From Streptomyces sp. Y2F8-2 (GTDB lineage: Bacteria; Actinomycetota; Actinomycetes; Streptomycetales; Streptomycetaceae), in contig NZ_BNGS01000002.1 of assembly GCF_014905555.1 (NCBI RefSeq), positions 558,001 to 622,000 of the forward strand: a stretch of DNA of 64,000 nucleotides, written 5' to 3'. Below, in pieces: positions 1 through 7,821 of this stretch. Under the pieces are notes generated by a model. It was not told the DNA's origin, ran no database searches, and saw only the letters and a list, made by a program, of their open reading frames with translations. Numbering within the stretch: the stretch's first letter is position 1; the number at the start of each line of letters is the position of its first letter. The position numbers and the translations under genes are program-made.

Positions 1-2
1 AC

Positions 3-389
3 GACATCGCCGCCGCCGTCGCCGGGCGCGCCGGCAAGGAGGCGCTGGCCGCCTTCGCCGGCGCCTACCGGGAGTACGCCCACCGGCACCCGGGACGGTA
101 CGCGGCCACCCAGATCCGCATCGACCAGTCGCTCGTGGCCGACTCCCCGGCCATGCAGCGCACCGCCGAGATCACCTACGGCATGCTGCGCGCCTACGGC
201 CTTGACGAGCCCGATCTCACCGACGCCGTGCGCCTGTTGCGCAGCACCTTCCACGGTTACTGCGCCCTGGAGGCGACCGGCGGATTCGGTGCTCCCCGCG
301 ACGTGGAGGCGTCCTGGAGCAAGGCCGTCGACGCCCTGCATGTCGCATTGGAGAACTGGCCCCGTGAGGAGACCAAGGACCATGACTGA
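3..389 (+). CDS. TetR-family regulator, C-terminal part (gene cut by window edge)
   Basis: The reading frame is open from base 3 and gives 128 residues with no start in the window, so the N-terminal DNA-binding helices lie to the left. The visible part is an all-helical ligand-binding domain of the WHG type (TetR_C_33), recognised from the pattern HRHPGRYAATQI followed by LRSTFHGYCALEATGGFG and a terminal amphipathic helix around DALHVALENW. Its stop overlaps the start of the alpha/beta hydrolase by 8 nt, so the two are translationally coupled and the regulator probably controls that hydrolase; this is inference. A decayed second copy of this gene lies at about 7.52-7.80 kb. Confidence 0.85.
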   Translation, partial: DIAAAVAGRAGKEALAAFAGAYREYAHRHPGRYAATQIRIDQSLVADSPAMQRTAEITYGMLRAYGLDEPDLTDAVRLLRSTFHGYCALEATGGFGAPRDVEASWSKAVDALHVALENWPREETKDHD

Positions 390-1197
390 CCTCCATACTG
401 ACCTCCATTACGACGTGCGCGGCACCGGCCCCGTGCTGCTCGTCGTCCCCGGTGGCGCCGGGCACCCCATGGGGCTCGACCGCATGACGGACCACCTCGC
501 CGACCTCTTCACCGTCGTCACGTACGACCCGCTCGGACTCGCCCACGGACGACTCGGACTGCCCGTAGCGGAGCAGCGGGTCCAGGCGTGGAGTGACGGA
601 GCGCGACGGGTTCTCGAAACCGTCCTGCGCCCGGACGAGTCGGCGTACGTCATCGGCTTCAGCTCCGGCGGCATCGCGGCACTCGACCTGCTCGCCCGCC
701 ACCCCGACCGGCTGCGGCACGTGGTGGCGCACGAGCCGCCCGTCGTGGAGGTGCTCCCGGACGCGGCCCGGCAGCGGGCGATGTTCGCGGAGGTGGGCGA
801 GACCTATCGGACGGCGGGGCTGAAGGCCGCCGCGGCCCGGCTGGCAGCGGGGCTGCAGGGCGGGCCCGCGGTCGCCGTCACCGAGGCGGAACCACCCTCC
901 CCCGGCGAGGAGTCGGCCAACCCCATGGGCATCTTCCTCACCCACGTCCTGCCCTCGTTCACGGCGTACGCACCGAACCTGGCCGCCCTGAAAGCCGTCT
1001 CCGCACGTCTCACCCTCGGCGCCGGAGTCGACTCCCGCCATGGGCTCCTCCACCGCACGGCCACGTCGGCGGCCGAGTTGACCGGCGCGGCGTTCACGGA
1101 GTTCCCGGGCGGCCATGTGGGCATGGCGGAGCACCCGGAGGAGTTCGCGAGGCTTCTGATCGGCGCACTGGCCGCCGCCGACGTCACCGGCACCTGA
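382..1197 (+). CDS. alpha/beta-fold hydrolase
   Basis: 271 residues. The nucleophile elbow G-F-S-S-G-G is near residue 95, preceded by the oxyanion-loop sequence VPGGAGHPMG, and the probable catalytic His is in GGHVGMAEHPEEF near the C-terminus. This is the ordinary layout of small single-domain hydrolases of the haloperoxidase/esterase kind, with no signal peptide, so it should be cytoplasmic. ATG 382 is chosen because it overlaps the TetR stop by 8 nt; the frame is open further upstream, but that part overlaps TetR coding sequence. Substrate unknown. TetR-hydrolase pairs commonly respond to the hydrolase substrate, but nothing here identifies it. Confidence 0.85.
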   Translation: MTDLHTDLHYDVRGTGPVLLVVPGGAGHPMGLDRMTDHLADLFTVVTYDPLGLAHGRLGLPVAEQRVQAWSDGARRVLETVLRPDESAYVIGFSSGGIAALDLLARHPDRLRHVVAHEPPVVEVLPDAARQRAMFAEVGETYRTAGLKAAAARLAAGLQGGPAVAVTEAEPPSPGEESANPMGIFLTHVLPSFTAYAPNLAALKAVSARLTLGAGVDSRHGLLHRTATSAAELTGAAFTEFPGGHVGMAEHPEEFARLLIGALAAADVTGT

Positions 1198-1255
1198 TCA
1201 CAGGAACCGCAGACGCGGCCACGAGCCCGTGCCCGGGTCCGTAGGCGCAGCGCCC

Positions 1256-2023
1256 TCACCACACCCCGGTGATACCGCCTTCCGGGTCCTCCACGACCGC
1301 GCGGACGATGTCGTGGTGGAAGCCGCGCACGTGCGCCTCCACCAGGTCGCCGGCCGCTTCCGCGTCTCCCGCCGCGATGGCGTCGTACACCGCGTGGTGC
1401 TCGGCGCGCAGCCGCGCGGCGACCTCCTCCCAGTCGTCGATCTTGTGGAAGGCGGTCAGGAGGGTGCGGCGGACGGCGCTGCGCACGGCGACGGTCATGT
1501 CGGTCATGAGCCGGTTGCCGCCGGCTTCGGCGATGGCGGCGTGGAAATCGGTGTCGTAGTCGTTGAACTCTTCTCGCGACAGGCCGATCGCGTCCATGCG
1601 CTCCAGCGGCTCGCGCATTCGGGCAAGGTCCTCCTCGGTGGCCTTGGTGGCGGCGAGGCGGGCACTGCTGCGCTCGAGGGTGGCACGGGCCTCGACGACG
1701 TCGCCCAGGGGGAAGTTGGCAAGCGCGATGTGCAGGCGCAGCAACTGCGTGAGGCCGTGGCTGGGCATGGCGGCGATGATGCTGCCCGAGGTGGGGCCGG
1801 TGCCCACGCGCGAGCGCAGGACGCCCTGAGCCTCCAGGACACGCAGCGCCTCGCGGACGGCGGCACGGCTGACGCCCAGGAGATCGACCAGCTCGCGCTC
1901 GGGTGGGAGGCGGTCGCCGACACGGAGGTTGCCCGAGAGGATCTGCTCCTCGATCCGCGCGAGGACGAGCTCGAAGGTGCGGGAGCGCGGCACCGGCTCC
2001 CACGCCGCGGTCGTCTCAGCCAT
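1256..2023 (-). CDS. FadR/GntR-family regulator of the lactate operon
   Basis: 255 residues. The N-terminal winged helix carries the GntR signature GDRLPPERELVDLLGVSRAAVREALRVL, here split around residues 30-65, and is followed by an all-helical FCD ligand-binding domain with the metal-ligand pattern D..H (YDTDFHAAIAEAGGN) and later His residues. The frame is open 94 codons further upstream, but ATG 2023 has a GAGAGG Shine-Dalgarno and the family's usual N-terminal length. It is divergent from the lactate permease, with TGGTC-n-GACCA dyads between them. LldR/LutR-type regulators of this family repress lactate genes and are released by L-lactate, so repression of the neighbouring operon is the likely role. 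Confidence 0.88.
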   Translation of the reverse strand: MAETTAAWEPVPRSRTFELVLARIEEQILSGNLRVGDRLPPERELVDLLGVSRAAVREALRVLEAQGVLRSRVGTGPTSGSIIAAMPSHGLTQLLRLHIALANFPLGDVVEARATLERSSARLAATKATEEDLARMREPLERMDAIGLSREEFNDYDTDFHAAIAEAGGNRLMTDMTVAVRSAVRRTLLTAFHKIDDWEEVAARLRAEHHAVYDAIAAGDAEAAGDLVEAHVRGFHHDIVRAVVEDPEGGITGVW

Positions 2024-2100
2024 GGAATGCCCTCTCAGCGCGTTGGCGGCTCGCATGCTCAGCCGCGTCCGCTTCCGATCATAGCTTGGCGCGCCCAGTA

Positions 2101-2115
2101 TTTGGTCTGACCAAA
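2101..2115. promoter_or_regulatory. FadR-type operator O1 (TTTGGTCTGACCAAA)
   Basis: A perfect 15-bp dyad with one central base lies 78 bp upstream of the regulator start. On the minus strand it is 17 bp upstream of a TATGAT hexamer (complement of 2078-2083), where it would cover the -35 region of the regulator's own promoter. TGGTC-n-GACCA is the typical half-site arrangement of FadR/GntR regulators, so autoregulation is likely. Confidence 0.75.
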
Positions 2116-2161
2116 GTAAATTTCCTGGATCGACATCTAGACATGGCCGGAAACCGCTGCT

Positions 2162-2206
2162 TAGCGTGGAAGTCCAAAGCATGGTCTGACCAAAGGCGGT
2201 CCGACC
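2162..2206 (+). promoter_or_regulatory. lactate operon promoter with operators O2 and O3
   Basis: TAGCGT at 2162-2167 is a good actinobacterial -10 box. Immediately downstream are two more dyads: TGGTCTGACCA at 2182-2192, and GGTCCGACC at 2198-2206 with flanks CGG and AAGG. They are 14-16 bp apart centre to centre, overlap the predicted transcript start, and share the half-sites of O1. This suits repression by the divergent FadR-type protein. The -35 element is not clear. Confidence 0.65.
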
Positions 2207-2228
2207 AAGGCCGCATGTGAGGTGCTGC

Positions 2229-3980
2229 ATGTTCCAGCCTGATCTCTCCCCGGTCGCCGACAGCCTCGCGGCGTCCTCGCTCGTCTCGGCACTCCCCCTG
2301 CTCACGCTGTTCGCGCTGCTCGGAGGCGCGCGATGGAAGGCCCACTGGGCGGGCCTGGCGTCGCTCGCCGTGGCCGTGGCCGTCGCGGTGTTCGGCTACC
2401 GCATGCCCGGAGATCTCGCCCTGCTGTCGGCGAGCGAGGGAGCGGCCTTCGGGCTGTTTCCGATCATGTGGATCGTGCTGGCGGCGATCTGGGTGTATCA
2501 GCTGACCGAAGTCAGCGGCCGGTTCGAGGACCTGCGCCGAGCGTTCGGCCTGATCAGCGACGACCCCCGCATTCAGGCGATCATCATCGCCTTCTGTTTC
2601 GGAGGGCTCCTCGAGGCACTGGCGGGATTCGGCGCCCCGGTGGCGATCACCGGAGTGATGCTCATGGGGCTCGGCTTCGCCCCCATGCGGGCGGCCGTGA
2701 CGGTCCTGGTCGCCAACACGGCCCCGGTCGCCTTCGGCGCGATCGCGATCCCGATCATCACCGCCGGCAACCTCACCAAGATCCCCTACACGGACATCGG
2801 CGCCTATGCGGGACGCCAGACGCCGCTGCTCGCGCTGTTCGTGCCGCTGCTGCTGGTGGCTCTGGTCGACGGTCGGCGCGGCGTGCGGCAGACCTGGCCG
2901 GCGGCGCTGGTGTGCGGTGCGGTGTTCGGGCTGGCCCAGTTCGTCAGCTCCAATTACCTGTCCGTGGAGCTGACCGACATCGTCGCCTCGCTCGCCGGCC
3001 TGGTCGCCGCCGTCCTCTTCCTGCGTGTCTGGCGGCCGCAGGGCGGGGCTCGGGCGAGCGCCGATCTGCGCGCCCAGGCCGAGGGCGGCGACGCGGAGAG
3101 CGCGGCGCGCGGCCCTGGCTCGCCCGCCGACGCCACGGGCGGACCGGCCGCGGTTCCCGGCCGGCCGGGAACCGGGGGCACCGCCACCACCCGCGCCCTC
3201 CCCGCACCCGGCCGGGCGGGAGCGGAGCACCCGGACGCCGCGCGGATCGCGATGGCCTTCGCCCCCTATCTGATCATCATCGCGATCTTCTCGGTGGCCA
3301 AGCTGGTCGCCCCGGTCAAGGAGTTCCTCGCCTCCACCGACCTCAAGATCGCCTGGCCCGGACTCGACGGGCAGGTCCTCACCGCCGCCGGGAAGCCGTC
3401 GTCCGCCACGGTCTACACCTTCCCCTGGCTCTCCTCCCCCGGCACCCTGCTCGTCCTGTCGGGCGTCGTGGTCGCCCTGCTGTACCGGGTGAGCCCGGCG
3501 CGTGCGGGCCGTGAGTTCGCCGCCACGGCCGCCAGACTCCGCTGGGCGATGCTGACCGTGGCAGCCGTCCTGGCGCTGGCGTACGTGATGAACCTGTCGG
3601 GCCAGACCATCACCATCGGCACCTGGATCGCCGGTGCGGGTACGGCCTTCGCTTTCCTGTCGCCGGTCCTCGGCTGGCTCGGTACGGCGGTGACCGGATC
3701 GGACACCTCGGCCAACGCGCTGTTCGCGACGCTGCAGCAGACCGCCGCCACCAAGGCCGGCCTCGATCCGACCCTGCTGGTGGCCGCCAACACCTCCGGC
3801 GGCGTCGTCGGCAAGATGATCAGTCCGCAGAACCTCACCATCGCGGCCACCGCCGTGGGGCTGATGGGCCGCGAGGCGGAGCTGTTCAGAGCGGCCATCC
3901 GATGGAGCCTGTTGCTCCTGCTGGCTCTGTGCCTGCTGGTCTTCCTGCAGTCCAACGTCCTGGCGTGGATGCTGCCGTAA
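2229..3980 (+). CDS. lctP: L-lactate permease (LctP/LutP family)
   Basis: 583 residues with 12-14 hydrophobic segments. Family signatures include GLLEALAGFGAPVAI near residue 125, APVAFGAIAIPI, and near the C-terminus GWLGTAVTGSDTSANALF followed by NTSGGVVGKMISPQN. It should import L-lactate (possibly glycolate) by proton symport at the plasma membrane. A GTG at 2217 is in frame, but GAGG at 2219-2222 fits ATG 2229. Residues about 275-345 form a Gly/Ala/Pro-rich cytoplasmic loop that is long for the family. First gene of the lut operon, followed 26 bp later by lutA. Confidence 0.92.
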   Translation: MFQPDLSPVADSLAASSLVSALPLLTLFALLGGARWKAHWAGLASLAVAVAVAVFGYRMPGDLALLSASEGAAFGLFPIMWIVLAAIWVYQLTEVSGRFEDLRRAFGLISDDPRIQAIIIAFCFGGLLEALAGFGAPVAITGVMLMGLGFAPMRAAVTVLVANTAPVAFGAIAIPIITAGNLTKIPYTDIGAYAGRQTPLLALFVPLLLVALVDGRRGVRQTWPAALVCGAVFGLAQFVSSNYLSVELTDIVASLAGLVAAVLFLRVWRPQGGARASADLRAQAEGGDAESAARGPGSPADATGGPAAVPGRPGTGGTATTRALPAPGRAGAEHPDAARIAMAFAPYLIIIAIFSVAKLVAPVKEFLASTDLKIAWPGLDGQVLTAAGKPSSATVYTFPWLSSPGTLLVLSGVVVALLYRVSPARAGREFAATAARLRWAMLTVAAVLALAYVMNLSGQTITIGTWIAGAGTAFAFLSPVLGWLGTAVTGSDTSANALFATLQQTAATKAGLDPTLLVAANTSGGVVGKMISPQNLTIAATAVGLMGREAELFRAAIRWSLLLLLALCLLVFLQSNVLAWMLP

Positions 3981-4006
3981 CGCGCCGCCGCGCAGAGGAG
4001 GAAAAC

Positions 4007-4816
4007 ATGCGGATCGCCCTGTTCATCACCTGTTTCAACGACACCCTCTTCCCCGCGACCGGACGGGCGGTGGTGACTGTGCTTCAGCGTCTGGGCTGCG
4101 AAGTGGACTTCCCCGAGGGACAGACCTGCTGCGGCCAGATGCACTTCAACACCGGCTACCAGCGCGAGTGCGTGCCCCTTGTGCAGCGCTTCACCGAGGT
4201 GTTCGCCGGATACGACGCGGTGGTCACCCCGTCGGGTTCGTGCGCGGCCATGGTGCGCGAGTACCACGGGCGGGTGGCCCAGGCGGCGGGCGATGCCCGG
4301 CTCGCGGCGGCCGTCCAGGGCATGCCGCGGGTGTATGAGCTGTCGGAGTTCCTGGTCGACGTGCTCGGGGTGACGGATGTCGGGGCGTACTTCCCGCATC
4401 GGGTCACCTATCACCCGACCTGCCACTCGCTGCGGGTGCTCGGCGTGGGCGACCGGCCGCTCACTCTGCTGCGCGCTGTCCGCGGCATCGATCTGGTCGA
4501 ACTCCCGGCAGCCGAGGAGTGCTGCGGCTTCGGCGGCACGTTCGCGCTGAAGAACGCCGACACCTCCGTGGCGATGGGCGCGGACAAGGTACGGCACGTG
4601 CTCGACACCGGCGCTGAGGTGGTGTGCGCGGGCGACAACTCCTGCCTGATGCACATCGGCGGGCTGCTGTCCCGACTGCGCACGGGGGTCCGCACCCTGC
4701 ACCTCGCGGAGATCCTGGCCGCCACCGAGACCGCGGCGGCACCGGCCGGCGCGCCTGCGCCGCACGCGCCCGTGCCCGCGTCCTGCGACAACCCCGAAGG
4801 GAGGGAGGCCCGGTGA
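4007..4816 (+). CDS. lutA: L-lactate dehydrogenase complex subunit LutA (Fe-S oxidoreductase)
   Basis: 269 residues with two CCG domains: TCCGQMHFNTGY near residue 42 and ECCGFGGTFALKN near residue 172. The cysteine pairs bind an iron-sulfur cluster in LutA/GlpC/HdrB-type proteins. With LutB and LutC it oxidises L-lactate to pyruvate. ATG 4007 follows a near-perfect AGAGGAGG 5 nt upstream. The C-terminus after about residue 240 is an Ala/Pro-rich tail. Its stop overlaps the GTG start of lutB in a GTGA motif, showing translational coupling. Confidence 0.93.
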   Translation: MRIALFITCFNDTLFPATGRAVVTVLQRLGCEVDFPEGQTCCGQMHFNTGYQRECVPLVQRFTEVFAGYDAVVTPSGSCAAMVREYHGRVAQAAGDARLAAAVQGMPRVYELSEFLVDVLGVTDVGAYFPHRVTYHPTCHSLRVLGVGDRPLTLLRAVRGIDLVELPAAEECCGFGGTFALKNADTSVAMGADKVRHVLDTGAEVVCAGDNSCLMHIGGLLSRLRTGVRTLHLAEILAATETAAAPAGAPAPHAPVPASCDNPEGREAR

Positions 4817-6315
4817 AGGACACGACGTTCCTGGGCATGCCGGCGTTCCCCGACGCCGCCCGCACTGCCCTGGCCGACACCCGGTTGCGGGGGAATCTCG
4901 CGCACGCCACCGCCGTCATCCGCGGCAAGCGGGCCGAGGCGGTGGGCGAGTTGGCCGACTGGGAGGAGCTCCGCGAGGCGGGGCGGGCCGTGAAGGAGCG
5001 CACGCTGCGCCATCTGGACCGCTATCTGCTGCAGGTGGAGGAGCGGGTCACGGCGGCCGGCGGGCAGGTGCACTGGGCGCGGGACGCCGAGGAGGCCTCG
5101 CAGATCGTCGTCGACCTGGTACGCGCGACCGGTGAACGGGAGGTCCTCAAGGTCAAGTCGATGGTCACCCAGGAGATCGGCCTCAACGCCGCGCTGGCCG
5201 AGGCGGGTATCGCGGCATACGAGACGGATCTGGCCGAACTGATCGTCCAGCTCGGTGAGGACCGCCCCTCGCACATCCTGGTGCCCGCGATCCATCGCAA
5301 CCGTGCGGAGATCCGGGAGATCTTCCTTCAGACGATGGGCACGCACGGCACCGCCGCACCCGCCGATCTGACCGACGACCCCAAGCGGCTGGCAGCGGCC
5401 GCCCGGTCGCACCTGCGGGAGAAGTTCCTGCGGGCGAAGGTGGCCGTCTCGGGCGTGAACTTCCTCGTCGCCGAGACAGGAACCGCGGTCGTGGTCGAAT
5501 CGGAGGGCAACGGGCGGATGTGCCTGACCCTGCCGGAGACGCTGATTTCGGTGGCCGGCATCGAGAAAGTCGTCCCCACCTGGCAGGACCTCGAGATCTT
5601 CCTGCAGTTGCTGCCCCGCTCCTCCACCGGGGAGCGGATGAACCCGTACACCTCCACCTGGACCGGAGCGACTGCCGACGACGGACCGCGCACCTTCCAT
5701 CTGGTGCTTGTGGACGGCGGCCGGACCGACGCACTCGCCGACCCGATCGGCCGGCAGGTACTGAACTGCATCCGCTGCTCGGCCTGCCTGAACGTCTGCC
5801 CCGTCTACGAGCGCGTGGGCGGTCACGCCTACGGGTCCGTCTACCCCGGCCCGATCGGTGCCGTGCTCAGCCCGCAACTGAGGGGCACGGCCTCGGCGGT
5901 GGACCGTTCGCTGCCGTACGCCTCCACCTTGTGCGGCGCCTGTTATGAGGTCTGCCCCGTCAAGATCGACATCCCGGAGGTGCTGGTCCATCTGCGGGCC
6001 CGGGTCGTCGACGAGCAACGCGGGCGGCTGCTGCCGAAGCCGGAACGGATGGCGATGGCGGCCGCACGCTGGGTGTTCTCCGGTCCGTCCCGCCTGGCGG
6101 CCGCGCAGCGCACGGCCTCCGTGGCCGGGCGGCTGGTCACCCGCGGCGGAAAGGTGGGCCGCCTGCCCGGCCCGGCGGCCGGGTGGACCGACGCCCGTGA
6201 CGCGCCGGCCCCGGCCGCCGAGAGCTTCCGGGCCTGGTGGAGGAGGACCCACCGACATTCCCGGTCCGAGGACCAAGGACCCGCGCGTCCCGCCCCGTTG
6301 GGCGAAGACCGCTGA
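4813..6315 (+). CDS. lutB: L-lactate dehydrogenase complex subunit LutB (ferredoxin-like)
   Basis: 500 residues. The N-terminal two thirds is the LUD domain (for example HILVPAIHRNRAEIREIF and VAETGTAVVVESEGNGR). The C-terminal part holds two [4Fe-4S] motifs, CIRCSACLNVCPVY near residue 320 and CGACYEVCPVKIDIP near residue 378. It passes electrons from lactate oxidation together with LutA and LutC. The GTG start at 4813 overlaps the lutA stop and has GGGAGG just upstream. The last 40 residues are a charged tail rich in His and Pro. Confidence 0.94.
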   Translation: MKDTTFLGMPAFPDAARTALADTRLRGNLAHATAVIRGKRAEAVGELADWEELREAGRAVKERTLRHLDRYLLQVEERVTAAGGQVHWARDAEEASQIVVDLVRATGEREVLKVKSMVTQEIGLNAALAEAGIAAYETDLAELIVQLGEDRPSHILVPAIHRNRAEIREIFLQTMGTHGTAAPADLTDDPKRLAAAARSHLREKFLRAKVAVSGVNFLVAETGTAVVVESEGNGRMCLTLPETLISVAGIEKVVPTWQDLEIFLQLLPRSSTGERMNPYTSTWTGATADDGPRTFHLVLVDGGRTDALADPIGRQVLNCIRCSACLNVCPVYERVGGHAYGSVYPGPIGAVLSPQLRGTASAVDRSLPYASTLCGACYEVCPVKIDIPEVLVHLRARVVDEQRGRLLPKPERMAMAAARWVFSGPSRLAAAQRTASVAGRLVTRGGKVGRLPGPAAGWTDARDAPAPAAESFRAWWRRTHRHSRSEDQGPARPAPLGEDR

Positions 6316-6355
6316 CTGCCGGCCTCCAGGCCGCTCCGTACGTGAGGAGACCCCC

Positions 6356-7042
6356 ATGAACGCACGCACCGAGGTGCTGGACCGCATCCGCCGGGCACTG
6401 GCGGACGTCCCGGCCGGTGAACGCCCCGAGGACGTCCCCGTGCCGCGGGACTACTCCCTTGGCGGCATGCCGCCGCCCGGGTCGTCCGCCGCGGTGGACC
6501 TCCTGGCCGAGCGGCTGGGCGACTACGGGGCCGTTGTGCGGCGGGTGGCCCCGGACGAGGTCGCCGGGGCCGTGCGTCAGGCCGTCGCCGCACGCGGAGC
6601 CGACTGCGTGGTGGTCCCCGAGGGCTTCCCCGGCCCGTGGCGCTCCGCGCTGGATCCGGACCGGGTGCTCAGCGACACTCCCCGGCTTCCGGTGGCCGAC
6701 CTGGAGCGCACCGGTGGGGTGGTCACCACGGTGGCCTCCGCCATCGCCTCGACCGGAACGCTCGTGCTGGACGGCGGCGCGGGCCAGGGACGGCGCGCGC
6801 TGACCCTGCTGCCCGACTACCACCTGTGCATCGTGCGCACCGAGCAGGTCGTGGCATCCGTGCCCGAAGCACTCGCCGGGCTGGACCCGACACGGCCGCT
6901 GACGTTCGTCTCAGGCCCGTCGGCGACCAGTGACATCGAACTCGAGCGGGTCGAAGGCGTGCACGGCCCGCGCACGTTGGAGGTCCTTGTCGTGCAGGGA
7001 ACCTCTCCACCGGCGTCCAGGGCCGGTGCGCCAGGGAGGTGA
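6356..7042 (+). CDS. lutC: L-lactate utilisation protein LutC (LUD domain)
   Basis: 228 residues, a single LUD domain, as usual for LutC. Recognisable stretches are GGVVTTVASAIASTGTLVLD near residue 120, LLPDYHLCIVRTEQVV, and FVSGPSATSDIELERVEGVH near the C-terminus. ATG 6356 is preceded by GTGAGGAG. It follows lutB after 40 bp and is the third subunit of the lactate-oxidising complex. Its stop overlaps or immediately precedes the next gene, so the ATPase downstream is probably co-transcribed. Confidence 0.93.
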   Translation: MNARTEVLDRIRRALADVPAGERPEDVPVPRDYSLGGMPPPGSSAAVDLLAERLGDYGAVVRRVAPDEVAGAVRQAVAARGADCVVVPEGFPGPWRSALDPDRVLSDTPRLPVADLERTGGVVTTVASAIASTGTLVLDGGAGQGRRALTLLPDYHLCIVRTEQVVASVPEALAGLDPTRPLTFVSGPSATSDIELERVEGVHGPRTLEVLVVQGTSPPASRAGAPGR

Positions 7043-7047
7043 GAGTG

Positions 7048-7518
7048 ATGCCCACGCTTGACCGACTGCCGAACCGCGGCGGCGGGTCATCCCTGCCCAC
7101 TCCCCCGCCCCGCCCCGAGGACGCCAGGGCGTCGGCGACCGCGTGCTGCACCTGGCCCGCCGAGCGGCGTACGCCGGCGCGGGCCAGGGCCTTCGCACGC
7201 AGCCGGCTGGCGGCATGGGGCGTCGGGGAAGCGACGGCCGAGTCGGCAGACGTCGTCATCTCGGAGTTCGTCACCAACACCGTTGTGCACAGCGGTGCCT
7301 CCGAACTCACCTTGCGCCTTTTCCGCGGCCCCTCCGAGCTGCGGATAGAAGTCGTCGACAGCGGGCGGTGGCGACGGCCGAACGCACGGCCCACCCGCGA
7401 CGGCAACATGGCGGAGAGCGGCAGGGGCCTGTGGATGGTGGAGACGCTGACCCAGCGCTGCGGAGTGCATCACACGCGGCATGGCACGACCGCCTGGGCA
7501 CTCCTGGCGGCCGTGTAG
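7048..7518 (+). CDS. ATP-binding protein, anti-sigma/serine-kinase-like HATPase
   Basis: 156 residues with a GHKL ATPase domain: N-box SEFVTNTVVHSG near residue 75 and G-box GRGLWMVETL near residue 125. It resembles the RsbW/SpoIIAB-like single-domain proteins that are very numerous in Streptomyces. ATG 7048 sits 8 nt after GGGAGG; GTG 7039 overlapping the lutC stop is an alternative adding three residues. Co-transcription with the lactate genes is likely by position, but a functional link is not evident. No transmembrane segment is present, and the cognate sigma or anti-sigma partner is not in the window. Confidence 0.82.
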   Translation: MPTLDRLPNRGGGSSLPTPPPRPEDARASATACCTWPAERRTPARARAFARSRLAAWGVGEATAESADVVISEFVTNTVVHSGASELTLRLFRGPSELRIEVVDSGRWRRPNARPTRDGNMAESGRGLWMVETLTQRCGVHHTRHGTTAWALLAAV

Positions 7519-7521
7519 CGC

Positions 7522-7800
7522 GTGGCACGCCACTTCGGCGTGAAGGACGCCGGCCTCTGTCCGCACGTCGGGAATGTGCAGGACCTGCGCACCCGCATCG
7601 CCCTGCCGGCAGGCGGCTTGATGACCGACCACATCGCGGCCGCCGTCGCCGGACGCGCCGGGGGGGAGCGTCGGCCGCCTTCGCGCGGTTGCCGCGCCCT
7701 GGAGGCGACCGGCGGCTTCCGAGCGCCACGTGTGTCGTACAGGCGTCCTGGGACAAGGCCGTGGATGCCCTGCACGTGGCGCTCACACACTGGCCCCGCT
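7522..7800 (+). pseudogene. decayed TetR gene, paralogue of the gene at the left edge
   Basis: Translation from 7522 gives ARHFGVKDAGLCPHV, the recognition-helix region of a WHG-type TetR, then DHIAAAVAGRAG, which is nearly identical to the start of the left-edge gene (DIAAAVAGRAGKEALAAF). After 'gccgccttcgcg' about 200 bp matching the core of the other copy are missing. Similarity resumes at ALEATGGF and then, after a frameshift, at ASWDKAVDALHVALTHWPR. There is no start region before the HTH; the fragment begins right after the ATPase stop. A 5' truncation, an internal deletion and a frameshift make it non-functional. It ends about 20 bp before the convergent cellulase stop. Confidence 0.8.
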
Positions 7801-7821
7801 GGTTCTCGATCAGTTCTCGCG

